Positions 53,462-62,534 of a stretch of DNA of 64,000 nt are shown piece after piece. The stretch spans positions 124,428,895-124,492,894 of the forward strand of contig CM069434.1 of assembly GCA_035610365.1 (NCBI GenBank), in the 5' to 3' direction. Under the pieces are notes generated by a model. The model was not told where the DNA came from. It saw only the letters and a list, made by a program, of their open reading frames with translations, and searched no databases. A program made the position numbers and the translations under genes. Position 1 is the stretch's first letter. Each line of letters begins with the position of its first letter. Source of the stretch: Aquatica leii. Taxonomy: Eukaryota > Arthropoda > Insecta > Coleoptera > Lampyridae.

Positions 53462-53767
53462 ATAACTTAAATGGGAATTAATGGGAATTTATACCGTTGT
53501 TTGACCACTAATTACGTTTTAATGGTGATAATATTTTCTTTGCAAATCGGAATGTTGACTTTAATTTAATCCGGATATATTAAGACTCTTAGGCTAATTA
53601 GTACAGTAGTTTTACATTTAGCCATACAGTTTATCATTATTCGAGCTATGGGTGGAACTTATTTTATTAAAAATAACAATTCAAATTTTTTAATTATTTA
53701 AACAGGGAACATAAATAAGTAGAAAACTCGGCGAAGAAGAATTTAAAACTTAAGGGTACAATTTAGA
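53462..53767 (-). repeat. Right terminal inverted repeat of the 3.6-kb element
   Basis: This is the reverse-complement partner of 50133-50462. It shares the near-identical block TTTAATTTAATCCGGATATA around 53570 and ends GGGTACAATTTAGA at 53767, followed by TA. Confidence 0.75.
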
Positions 53768-55090
53768 TACATATGTATGTGCAGGTAAGAACACGTTCTT
53801 TGAACGCTTGAAACGGTGTTTATAAAAAATGGTTAGTAACCTCGTAATATCGTTGCAAATAATGTTTATAATGCCAATGTTGACAAATGTAACTAGCCGT
53901 TCTGTTATAACGTAAGTATAGTTGCCTATCTTGCAGGTCGCGCTTAACATTGTTCAAAACTTTTTAGAGGCAGTGTATCTATAATTTTCGGTTTTTAGCC
54001 GGCCGGGGGATTGACCGTTCGTGTGCAAAGGCCCTAACATTCTACGGGATCCGTCACATACGTAGTGAATCATCAATTTCTAGCGTTACCAACTGTGTGA
54101 ATTTACTTGCATACTGCTAACGCTTGAACGTTGTTCATACTGATTTCACCAAGCAATACTGGGATACCAAGGGTTCTAGCTTCAAAATCAATTGTAGCAC
54201 TGTGCACAGAATTGTAAAAATTTCTAAAAAGCAGGCTAAACATCAAAAGCCGTGGAGATTTGACAAAAATTATCACTTCAATTGACAAATTGATAAAATT
54301 TTACAAGCATTAACCATCTCATTAGTTTTGTATTATCTATTGATATTTTATTCATTTACAAAATGTACAATAATTTCTTAAAGTATTTTCTTTATCTTCA
54401 ACATTTGTTAATTGCGTCTTAAAAACAATAATAAAACACATTGGATGGTTATTAGCGGTTAGAAATTTCTTATAACCAATCAAATGTCATTACCGTACAA
54501 AATAATGAATTTTGGAAGCAGAACTTTGATTTGTACAAATATTCATTGCAACCACAATTATAAAATAAATTATTTAGACTTCTCTGGATGTTATGGCACC
54601 AAAGAAAGGAAACGAAAAAAAATTGTAGTACGCAGTACAATTAGTTTTCAAACAGTGCACGTGTGATTAAATAAATAACCATTGAGCGTTTGATTATGTG
54701 AAAACTAATCGTAGTTATATTTCTTTACATAATACTGAAAATCGACAAGATACGAACAACTGAATAAATAAAATATTTGACCTTCCCCTTTCTTTTCTTT
54801 GGAAAACTTTCTCAAAACTCTTCTTGACTGTGTAACGGTAGACCATCTATTACAAAATGAATCTATTTTATGAAGTCACAGTACAATTTGTCAATAAGGA
54901 TTCAACATTGGTCATTGATTTTGTGTTGGCAAATAAAAACCTCACTAAAAACACGTCTAAGATCACAAAATCTTACGAAAAAAGTAAAAAGAATAGGTTC
55001 AAGCTAATGAAAACAATGTAAAAGCTGGTTTTGTTTGTCCCAATTTTTGTAAGCTCTCCATTTTGTAAATATGAATGACAATAAATGATT
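53768..55090. other. No gene recognised
   Basis: AT-rich sequence with scattered short open frames on both strands and no motif I can assign. A short GC-richer patch near 53995-54060 is unassigned. Nothing here looks like an exon with good splice sites. Confidence 0.55.
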
Positions 55091-55096
55091 AATAAA

Positions 55097-55320
55097 AAAA
55101 CAACAGCTACTTTAAAGTAACAAAGTCAACTTCAAGAAACAATAATACTAATAAAGAGGCATTGTTGAATGCTCTTGAGAAACTGTCAATGAAGTAGCTG
55201 TTTAAGGGTGGTAAAAACTTTATAAGTGGTTCTTAAGTAGCTGAGCAATTTTATATTGGTACTTAAGCTCTAAAGAAGCTTCTTAAGTTGCCAATTAGCT
55301 ACTTAAGCCAATATCACTTC
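55097..55320. repeat. Small inverted-repeat cluster built on AGCTACTT / CTTAAG
   Basis: CAACAGCTACTTT near 55101 pairs with GAAGTAGCTGTTT near 55190. CTTAAGTAGCTGAGCAA near 55233 pairs with TTGCCAATTAGCTACTTAAG near 55287. The hexamer CTTAAG occurs several times in 80 bp. This looks like a short non-autonomous element or its remains; no terminus or target duplication is clear. Confidence 0.5.
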
Positions 55321-55359
55321 CTAACGGCTATTGCGTAGCCTAAAGTTCCACAATAAAGT

Positions 55360-55660
55360 AGCGTTTTGCTCACTGGGATGTTGAGGTCGTCTTCTGAGGA
55401 ACAGGCGTTCAAGTGTTGGTTTGTAGTTACCAACCAAGAAGAATATCAGGCCAGGGAAAGTCCATTGACTGGTACTTTTATGGTCAAAGGAGTTGCGGAA
55501 ATGGAAAAGCTGCCGCTACCGCCACTATCCTTTTTACCGGTGCCGCATCCAATATCCTGTTCTGGGACAGAAACAGTCCTAAGATGGGAGCAGTGAAACG
55601 TCTCGAGAAGTTATTCGCAAATTCAAGAGCCTTCTCGAATCTGTTATCCATCTTCTAGAA
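55360..55660. other. GC-richer island of unknown origin
   Basis: This stretch is visibly richer in G and C than its surroundings and stays open for 76-81 codons in two plus frames (55366-55596 and 55413-55658). A minus-strand 55-codon frame starting MDNRFEKALEFANNFSRR is also open. None has a domain I recognise, and the overlap means at most one can be real. It could be a decayed retrotransposon fragment or a lost exon. The inverted pair CTCGAGAAG / CTTCTCGA lies within it near 55600-55640. Confidence 0.4.
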
Positions 55661-55989
55661 CGTATATCGAAAGATATGAAACACTCGAGAATGATTTTCA
55701 AAATGTATATATATACCTAAAAAACAAATCGTAGGTCAGTTATTGCCGTAATGCGAATACAGCAGTGTTAAAAGGATTATTCAAGTTGAAATAAATAAGT
55801 CGTTAGCGCGTGTGTGTACATAAACATACAGAGAATAATCTTGTACGTGATTTTAGTGTAAACAAGTGTGTGAAGCTATCCGCGGACTTTATCTTATCTT
55901 AATTAGTGTAAGTGTTTTTATTAAATATTATTAGATATAATTAGTTCGGTTAATTTACAAGTATACATATTTCTAGTATAAGTAACAAT

Positions 55990-56289
55990 ATTTTTTAGTA
56001 GTTTAAATAAATTAGTTTTAATAATAAAATTCGCTACAATATATATTTAAAAACCCAGTGTCACGTAACATTTTAGTTTTGTAAATTACAATTTTTCATT
56101 AATTTTATGCATTTTCGTAGTACTTCTTCAAATATACTCTATTTATCATTTTTATTATCTAGATTATTTCATATTACCTATTGTCTATTATTTATATAAA
56201 ATTTAATTTTTTTCTCTATTATCTAACACTATAGATAATTTTCTAACGGAAAAAAAATTTAACTGTAGAATCATGTATTTCAAGCACTG
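55990..56289 (+). repeat. Diverged copy of the right end of the hAT-type element at 57987-59901
   Basis: Direct repeat of about 59640-59901. Shared blocks include AAAACCCAGTGTC against AAAATCCAGTGTC, TAGTACTTCTTCAAAT against TAGTAGTTCTTCAAAT, CTAGATTATTT, TATCTATTATCTAA-like sequence and TAGATAATTTT followed by AAAAAAAATTT. It ends CAAGCACTG at 56289, matching the CAACACTG end of the intact element. No matching left end was found, so it is a fragment. Confidence 0.6.
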
Positions 56290-56720
56290 CTGGTTGCATA
56301 GGATATATGTATACTCGCGTAATCACGAAAGAAGAGCACTACGTCATAAAAATCATGCGTATGGTTTAATATGAAAAAACAATCAAATCAAAGTGTTGCA
56401 ATAATAATGAAATTCATACAATGCAATAACATATTATAATGAACAGTCACAGTCTACCTATCAAAGTACTTTTGGAAACGTTTGATAATATTGAACCTCG
56501 GACCAACAAAATTTCGTTTTAATTTCAACAAAATTATTATGGTTATGATTATATACAAAACACACAATTGTAAAACTTAAGACCTGTTACAATAAAAGAA
56601 AAAAGCATAACTTCATTTATATTTTATTGAAATGAATAAAATTTCAATTTTTGAATGCAACCATTCCGTTGCAGTTTTAACAATCGAACAATTTTTTTCC
56701 CAAAACTTATTTGACACAAA

Positions 56721-57510
56721 TTAATCACTTTCACTGTCACTATCTCAATCAAAACATGTACATATAATCAGTTCATACACTGTAATATCCAGAGCTTTTT
56801 CACGTTCACACCAATTTGTAATAACGGTTTCTGTATGACGAATACCGTTTGCCCAAAGTTCATCAGAACAGTTTCTTAAAGCTTCTGCCCACATTGCTAA
56901 CACATTGTGATCTTTATATCCATCTCTTCATATGTGCTTATTATAGTAGGTTACAGCATGTGTCCATTAATTCTATTGTGTTAAATTCACAATTATATGG
57001 TAGTAACCTCAATATATCATGACTATTTCTTCGAATTAGTTCGTCTACTTCATATCGTTTCTCTTTCTGGATGTTTTTTGTTAAGGCAAGTAATTCGGAT
57101 TTAAACAATGTTGAATCATATTTTATATTATGATTTGTAAGCCAAGCAGCAATATCACTCTTCTTCCAGGCTGAAGTTGGAAATTTTTCAATTAATGTAG
57201 ATTGATATGGGGCATATTGTCCCTAATAATTAACGATCGCTTTTTTAAATTACACAATAAGTCATTTCTTAAATCATTCGGCATTCATTTCATCGCGATA
57301 ACTTTCTTTTTGCGATTTGGAAGCAAATACTAATGACGCATTATTTGTAAACATCTTTTTTGAACCTGCATCTGTGACGATAAATCTTTTGCCATCATAT
57401 CCTCGGGTTTTCTTACACTTTGTACGTTATTATCTTGCCATGATTTTCCAGGATTTCCTTTGAATAAACCCAAATGTGAGTTTATATTTGTTTGATCCAA
57501 ACACTTTAAT
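56721..57510 (-). pseudogene. IS630/Tc1-mariner-type DDE transposase pseudogene
   Basis: Read on the minus strand from about 57510 in shifting frames: LDQTNINSH (family D-E-T-x-I-N-S, first catalytic Asp kept); GKSWQDNNVQSVRKPE; GYDGKRFIVTDAGS; SLVFASKSQKESYRDEMN; IVNY, then DN and APYQS with about 2 extra bases between them (family D-N-A-P-Y-H-S, second Asp still readable); PTSAWKKSDIAAWL; VDELIRRNSHDILRLLPYNC with EFNTIEL (family N-P-I-E-L, third acidic residue kept); then, after a frameshift and stops, CSDELWANGIRHTETVI, CEREKALD and an acidic DSDSESD tail ending at TAA (56721-56723). The order and motifs match the DDE-superfamily endonucleases abundant in insect genomes. Several frameshifts and stops make it a pseudogene. 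Terminal repeats were not identified. Confidence 0.8.
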
Positions 57511-57978
57511 TATCTAATTATTAATAGAGTTTCTGAGTTTGTTTGTAAAAATTACATCGTTTTAACTATGCCACTGCTTAATGTTTGATTGTAGCTACGC
57601 CACTGTCTACCAAATTTATTTATAATGAAAATCTTTTTTAATAATAACTGTCGTGTCGCAGTGTAATAAATTTTAATAACACTAGTATTTGTATAATTAG
57701 TATAATGCTATTTAGTGAAAGCATTTTAAATTTATTTTTAAAATTTGCGCGCTTTTTAGCCCAATCACAGTTCGTGTAAAAGTTAATCACAAACAAGGTT
57801 CACAAATACAAATTCTCAATCTCCCATCCCTTCCATAAGTTCGACCATTTCAATTCGATTGCCATTTTCAAACGGTTCAAAGGGTTCTCTTTAAAGGTTT
57901 ATTTAAAGATTTTTAGAAATGGACAATACAATTTTGAGCAACGTAAGTTAACAAATTATTAAATTTGCAAAAATGATT
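57511..57978. other. No gene recognised
   Basis: The 5' flank of the DDE pseudogene and the left flank of the hAT-type element. AT-rich, with no motif or repeat partner found. Confidence 0.5.
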
Positions 57979-57986
57979 ACTATGAA
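57979..57986 (+). repeat. Left target-site duplication of the hAT-type element
   Basis: ACTATGAA directly precedes the CAGTGTTG terminus. The right flank (59902-59909) is AGTATGAA, 7 of 8 matching. Eight-bp duplications are the hallmark of hAT insertions. Confidence 0.75.
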
Positions 57987-58131
57987 CAGTGTTGTAAATT
58001 ATCTATATAAATTCATATAGATAAATTAATCTAGATTAATATTTTTTATCTATTTATATGTATCTAGATACAATCAAAAAATATATAAGTTATATGTATC
58101 TGTATATATATATAATTTTTTATTTAAATTA

Positions 58132-59500
58132 TTTTTCCGTCGATCGTTTATTAATACTTGTATTAACGTATAATAATGTATCAAAAGTAGTGCGGTAATA
58201 GCCCCTATTACCGCACTACTTTTAAACCAATGAAATCAACGAATTTCTATTAACGCTCTATTTTTTCTAACCAATAAAATCGTAGAAAAGAATTAAGATT
58301 TTTATGAGGTTACGTATATTGTATTAGTTAACGTTTTTAAATAAAAAAATAAATTAAAAATTCACCCGTGCATTATTATAAGTAAACATTTCCAATAATT
58401 GTAGGTTAAGTAACCTGATCACTAAAATGAAAACAAAATGATATACTTTGGAGTTACCAAGATGCTAAAAGAAGCTGATAAATAAAATCCTTAACAATAA
58501 TTGTGGTCTACATCAAATTGTATCGATAAGTTAGTGAACAGCATTTTTATAGTAAATCATAAACTAAAAAGATTTACTAAACAATTGTGTTACTAAAATT
58601 CAGCTTTTTGCATGCTGTTCATTTAAAAACTACAATGTGGCACATTATGTTATGGTTAATATGACAAATCTATAATACGAACAAACGATTATGAATTTCT
58701 CGTGTGTACATACCAGATTTTTTTCTTTAAATTGCCATTACGTAAATATTGTTATAAACAAAAGTAACACAACAATCAATATAGAAAATATATATTTAAT
58801 TTATAAGTAGGTGAACTAGTTTTTTCTCTCTAAAACCATCATTCAGTAGCGACAACACTAAACTATAATTCGTGGAATTTTTTGTACTCAAACCCAATCT
58901 GTCGTAAGAATTTGTTTATGACATCTGGTTCACCGTTGTAATTAACATTCACTTACATTTACCAAACTAAAATATTTATTGTTACAACTTTCTTATCTAC
59001 AGAAGTAAATATGTATTCAAATTACCATTGTTTTTATCGTAGATTTTTAATGTTTCCTGGTTAGCCTATAGTTTTATTCCTAATAACAATATTCGTCATT
59101 TATGAACCATTTTTAAATGTATAAACACTTTATTTGCTTTATAAATAATTTTGATTTGCTTTTTACATCTAGTTCAGCTTCTGTGTACAAAGAAAACAAT
59201 CCCACGATTACCTTTCGGCTGATAAAGAGAACTTTTAATGTTTCGAGATGTAATTTTCTTCGATTACCTAGCATACTTTTAATCACATAAAACTAAAAAA
59301 ATTTTGCAATCATTGATATTTTCAAAACTAATTATAATCAATCCGATTAAAATTTAATTGACGCGTTGAGGTTATATAGCATTCCCATTACTTAAAAATC
59401 CCACTACCGTTGATACAAAAATAAAACAATTGTTTAGTAGATAAAATTAGAAAATTATAAGTAAATGCAAAAAATTAATAAGATACGATCGACGGAAAAA
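58132..59500. repeat. Internal 16-bp perfect inverted repeat pair within the hAT-type element
   Basis: TTTTTCCGTCGATCGT at 58132-58147 is exactly complementary to 59485-59500, and both are followed inward by TTATTAAT-like sequence. The pair could be the ends of an older or nested element of 1369 bp. Its flanks show no convincing target duplication, so it may instead be subterminal structure of the hAT-type element. Confidence 0.6.
58183..58223. repeat. Perfect 19-bp hairpin with 3-nt loop
   Basis: AAAAGTAGTGCGGTAATAG (58183-58201) is exactly complementary to 58205-58223 across the loop CCC. No run of T follows and this is nuclear DNA, so it is not a bacterial-type terminator. It is probably structural DNA inside the transposon. 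Confidence 0.9.
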
Positions 59501-59527
59501 CTTAAAAACCAACTTGTTTGATAAAAT

Positions 59528-59607
59528 GCAATTAATAATCTCGACAACATTAACGCTCCCGCTCACTGCGCTCGCTCGCGCGTAAAAAAGTTTCGATTAT
59601 TAATTGC
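59528..59607. repeat. Inverted repeat enclosing a GC-rich patch
   Basis: GCAATTAATAATCTCGA (59528-59544) pairs with TCGATTATTAATTGC (59593-59607). The loop contains ACGCTCCCGCTCACTGCGCT and continues to GCGCG at about 59582, about 30 bases that are strikingly GC-rich for this region. It lies inside the hAT-type element. Confidence 0.75.
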
Positions 59608-59901
59608 CTTCATTACTAATCTTGTTGGTTAAATAACTATAAATAATATTTATAAAAATCCAGTGTCGTAAAATTCCAGTTACAATATGTATGTTTTTAT
59701 TCAGTAATTTCCCACATTTATAGTAGTTCTTCAAATTAACTCCATCCATCGTTATTACTACCTAGATTATTTATTCATTTATTATCTGTTATCTATATAA
59801 GGTTTGAATAGTTTATCTATTATCTAATGCTAGATAATTTTTCAAAGAAAAAAAATTTATCTATATCTATATAATTTAAAAATTATCTATTTACAACACT
59901 G

Positions 59902-59909
59902 AGTATGAA
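59902..59909 (+). repeat. Right target-site duplication of the hAT-type element
   Basis: AGTATGAA directly follows the right terminus and matches the left flank ACTATGAA in 7 of 8 bases. Confidence 0.75.
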
Positions 59910-60111
59910 TAAACTACGGTTGACTTGATTTATCTATAAAACAATTTGTCCGTTAACGCCGTTAAATTTTAAATTGACTAATAAGAATTCGTGATCAGTT
60001 TTAAATGTAAACACATTTTCTGATTACGTCGTTTGTAAAACAGCAACATTTTTACTTAAAAAATTGAATATTTTAATAATAATTGTTCAATTTTTATTTG
60101 CTTTTGTGTAG

Positions 60112-60940
60112 GAAAAGTCAATAGGCAAGATGGAGAAAGTACCGGTGAAGGAAACCTTATCAGGCACCGTTCTTTCTCATAATGTAAGTATTTGCAATTA
60201 TTTTGATAAAATTTGGCCTTTGTTATGTATCAGTAAGAATGATATATTTTAGAATTGAAATCACCTACCTAATTTTTTTAATTTCTTTACTTGCCAAATA
60301 ATAATTACGACAATGTCGAGTTTATTCTGGAACTGTATTAAAGAGCTTCTTTATTGAACAGTTAAAGAATTTTTTTAACAAACATTACACAAGAGCTCTA
60401 ATGACAATTTATCGATTTAAATGTGATTACACTGAACCACTTTTTGTTGTTTAAACTTTACGTGCAATGAAATATACTTATTGTTTTACCTGCAAGTTAT
60501 ATTTTTTAATTGTTTTGTATTTTTATTGATTCTTTTTGTTTGTGCATTTCAAAACGTGTATTTTTTATTATTGTTAGTTTCTTTTTCTACTACTCATGAA
60601 TTCGGCTTAATCGTTATTAAACTCTGCTGTACTGGCATCATATTTTTGAGTATGTAGGTGTGCTGTTTATCGCTGGTTTGATATGAGACAACTTAATTTA
60701 TTTATTTTTATCAATTTTTGAATAGACAAATAATTTTTTTAATTATTTTTAGACGGACCTAAAAAGTGATAAAATCGATTCAATGCAAAGTGGTGAAGGA
60801 TATGACTCTGAAGGTAATTACATTAACATTTAACAACAATATTGTTGTATCCATAAACTTTGCAGATGTTGATCAAGCGAACACATGCCCCAACATACTG
60901 AATAATACCTTAAGTTTTACTTTAACACAGGATAACATCG
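60112..60940 (+). CDS. 5' part of a spliced host gene, three exons, product unknown
   Basis: Exon 1 is 60112-60183, after a T-rich tract ending GTGTAG and before GTAAGT. Its ATG at 60130 gives MEKVPVKETLSGTVLSHN. Exon 2 is 60753-60813, after ATTATTTTTAG and before GTAATT, and continues in frame as TDLKSDKIDSMQSGEGYDSE. Exon 3 is 60866-60940, after ACTTTGCAG and before GTAAGT; the split codon makes Asp and the frame continues DVDQANTCPNILNNTLSF then TLTQDNI. Both junctions keep the frame (phases 0 and 1) and reading through intron 2 meets a stop after eight codons, so splicing is well supported. Introns are 569 and 52 nt. The 63-residue product so far is polar, with no signal peptide or known domain; I do not recognise it. 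It resembles the disordered N-terminus of a regulatory protein, but that is inference. An upstream untranslated exon is likely because exon 1 starts at an acceptor. Exon 3 ends in phase 1 and no later exon is visible in the window. Confidence 0.75.
60184..60752 (+). other. Intron 1 of the unknown spliced gene
   Basis: Donor GTAAGT at 60184 and acceptor TTTTTAG ending at 60752. AT-rich, with no other feature. Confidence 0.7.
60814..60865 (+). other. Intron 2 of the unknown spliced gene, 52 nt
   Basis: Donor GTAATT, acceptor TTTGCAG, length 52 nt. Short introns near 50 nt are common in insects. Reading through it gives a TAA after eight codons. Confidence 0.7.
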
Positions 60941-61386
60941 GTAAGTTTTATTGTTTGCTTGTTTGTTTTATTCATCAAAAACTTAATTAACAACAACATC
61001 TGAACATTCTGTTATGATAGGGAAATTTACTTGCTACTCGGGCTAATTAGTTGCATTTACAAGCATGATGGGTTGCCTATACAATACCTCGTTTAAATAA
61101 AAACAAAAAGCTTTGGTTAATTGTTAAATAACATTATTTCAAGATTATTATGTTTGCATTATTAGTTTAATCCATTTGGTTTTTTAAAAACCCAAAGGGA
61201 TTTTAAGACTGATCTAGTTTACATACTACATCGTTGGCAACAGGAAGAGACAGGTTTTTATTCATTTTTTTACTTGCCTATAAGGAAAGTATAGCGATCG
61301 CAATTTAAAAAAAAAAATGTTTTGAAGAATTCTACGTTTTAAGGTCTCCTGAATCAGAAAACGTATTTTTGACAAAAAAATTTTGG

Positions 61387-61402
61387 GTGTGTGTGTGTGT
61401 GT
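61387..61402 (+). repeat. (GT)8 microsatellite
   Basis: Eight uninterrupted GT units directly visible, preceded by GG. Confidence 0.95.
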
Positions 61403-61711
61403 AACGATGTACCCACGATAACTCTCGAACCAAAGATCCTAGTAACCTGAAATTTGGTATGGAGCTGGATTTTCATATTCTCTCGGCTTTATCAAAAGAT
61501 AGATCTGATAAAGATACCGGAAGTAGATGTATCCGCTATTTTGAACAGTTTTTCTTATATGATTTTGTACGAATGCAAATTATTCGAATTATTTTTAGTT
61601 TCTTATAAAGATAATTCTTCCTAACAATTTATTCAAATAAATTTTTTCTAACATTAACAGTTTATTAGCTATTTAATTTATAATTTAACGTGATTTCCAT
61701 TATATAATCTA

Positions 61712-61722
61712 GGTTCGAATCC
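61712..61722 (+). repeat. Isolated tRNA-type B box, possible SINE remnant
   Basis: GGTTCGAATCC matches the RNA polymerase III B-box consensus and is followed about 13 bases later by a run of ten T, a possible pol III terminator. No A box at the right distance and no cloverleaf with matching acceptor arms can be drawn, so it is not a tRNA gene. A decayed tRNA-derived SINE is the likeliest source. Confidence 0.35.
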
Positions 61723-61879
61723 TGCCTGCAACGATTTTTTTTTTAGAAAAAATAAATAGCCGGTTGCATAAAAGTCTGGTTAATTGGCGATTAACTAATC
61801 GTTTTTAATGCAAACATATCACTTCAAAGTGGTTTTATGACGACATAACCTTATAAAAATACATTTCTTCATTATTCCT

Positions 61880-62534
61880 TGTAGGAAAGTCGTGTGGTGG
61901 CCACACCAGTTTTTTTTTAATTTAGTACACTGCGCAATTTCTTCTTTATTTCTCACCTAGTCGTGAGGTAATTCTTAAATTTCGAAATCGTAATTCCCGG
62001 TCGTTACCATTTTCACTTTTTATTTGCTACTTTTACCCTCATTTATTATTTAATTCATTAGTTTCTACATTTTTATCACGACCGCACTATGTTATGATTT
62101 CACTCTATTTTTATTTTTGGCTGCTTCCTAATTTAAAGGTTAAGTCGCGTTCTTTTTAAAAACATAGTACGTAAGTTCCTAATCCGCAGGCGAAAAACAA
62201 AACGACGCGTAACCCTTTGCGTTTAAAAATCTACAAATTTACGCATAAATACTTTTAATCTTAATTTCACTATGTAATCATAATCACCTATTGACTTGTC
62301 TAATTTCCTATATTCCTTATGAAATTTGTATCTTTTCGAAATCTCAGTTCTGGTTTAAAATAATCCTTGAATAATTTAATCGATTCTTCATATGTCATTG
62401 TCTTTGGCTTATTATTTTTTTCCTATTGATGTACGTATCGTGTCCTATCGATGTTATTGAAAATGCTACTTTTGTCTTTCTATGTAGTGATTGAAATCTT
62501 CTCCAGGTACAATTTTTTTTATTTTCCCTAGCAT
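61880..62534 (-). pseudogene. Ty3/Gypsy retrotransposon gag pseudogene
   Basis: Read on the minus strand from 62534 in shifting frames: KKIVPGEDFNHYIERQK (the E-D-F-x-x-Y-I-E-R gag start), KVAFSITSIGHDTY (V-A-F-L-x-x-I-G-x-x-T-Y), KPKTMTYEESIKLFKDYFKP (T-Y-E-E-x-x-x-L-L-K-x-H-F-x-P), RYKFHKEYRKLDKSIGDY (R-F-x-F-H-x-R-x-Q-x-x-x-E-S-I), RRFVFRLRIRNLRTMFLKR (R-D-R-F-V-C-G-L, C and G lost) and finally WCGHHTT, the remains of a CCHC zinc knuckle (C-G-x-x-H), at 61880-61909. The block order matches Ty3/Gypsy gag, the structural protein of virus-like particles, so the assignment is firm. Many stops and frameshifts disable it. Neither pol nor long terminal repeats were seen. It lies antisense within the presumed intron 3. 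Confidence 0.8.

Larger units (their letters stand above)
50133..53767 (+). mobile_element. Decayed 3.6-kb Tc1/mariner-type element with about 300-bp terminal inverted repeats
   Basis: The two ends are inverted copies. Left, 50133 to about 50462, begins TCCAAATTGTACCC after a TA. Right, about 53462-53767, ends GGGTACAATTTAGA before a TA. The innermost well-kept block, AATATATCCGGATTAAATTA, is shared at 50348 and, inverted, near 53581. Indels separate matching blocks, so both ends are old. TA on both outer sides fits the Tc1/mariner target duplication. Inside, reading outward from the left end, are featureless AT-rich DNA, a nested foldback (52043-52500) and a broken plus-strand Tc1-like transposase (52593-53350). 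Tc1-like elements with long inverted repeats are known; this copy is immobile by itself. Confidence 0.75.
57987..59901. mobile_element. Non-autonomous hAT-type DNA transposon, 1915 bp
   Basis: The ends are a 13-bp perfect inverted repeat: CAGTGTTGTAAAT at 57987-57999 and its complement at 59889-59901. CAGTGNTG-type ends with 8-bp duplications are typical of hAT elements, and the flanks match in 7 of 8 bases. Subterminal sequence on both sides is rich in AGATAA/TATCTA, which could be transposase-binding repeats. Further inside is a perfect 16-bp inverted pair, TTTTTCCGTCGATCGT at 58132-58147 and its complement at 59485-59500. A perfect hairpin lies at 58183-58223 and a GC-rich patch at 59553-59582. 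No transposase frame is present, so movement would need a helper in trans. Confidence 0.8.
60941..61879. other. Presumed start of intron 3; repeat-derived, no exon seen
   Basis: It follows the donor at 60941. The stretch from about 61250 to 61560 (around CTATAAGGAAAGTATAGCGA, GTCTCCTGAATCAG and ACTCTCGAACCAAAG) reads like a dispersed insect repeat, but I cannot name the family. It contains the GT microsatellite and the B box listed separately. Confidence 0.4.

Noticed and set aside
55763-56289. A second complete hAT-type element running from CAGTGTTA at 55763 to CAAGCACTG at 56289.
   Set aside because: The 8-bp flanks (GAATACAG and CTGGTTGC) do not match and the left sequence does not resemble the left end of the intact element, so only the right-end fragment is supported.
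58183-58223. A bacterial-style intrinsic terminator.
   Set aside because: The region is nuclear eukaryotic DNA, no gene precedes it, and no T run follows the stem.
59553-59582. Resemblance of the GCTC repeats to Rep-binding repeats in parvovirus-like terminal hairpins.
   Set aside because: Only a short low-complexity match with no Rep-like or capsid-like coding sequence anywhere near; the patch lies inside a hAT-type transposon, so chance is the better explanation.
61712-61760. A tRNA gene, suggested by GGTTCGAATCC and a following T run.
   Set aside because: No A box, no anticodon arm and no complementary 7-bp acceptor stem can be found upstream.
61880-61920. A fourth exon of the unknown gene, suggested by CCTTGTAG followed by GAAAGTCGTGTGGTGG.
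   Set aside because: There is no donor site afterwards, and on the minus strand the same bases encode the zinc-knuckle remnant of the Gypsy gag relic.
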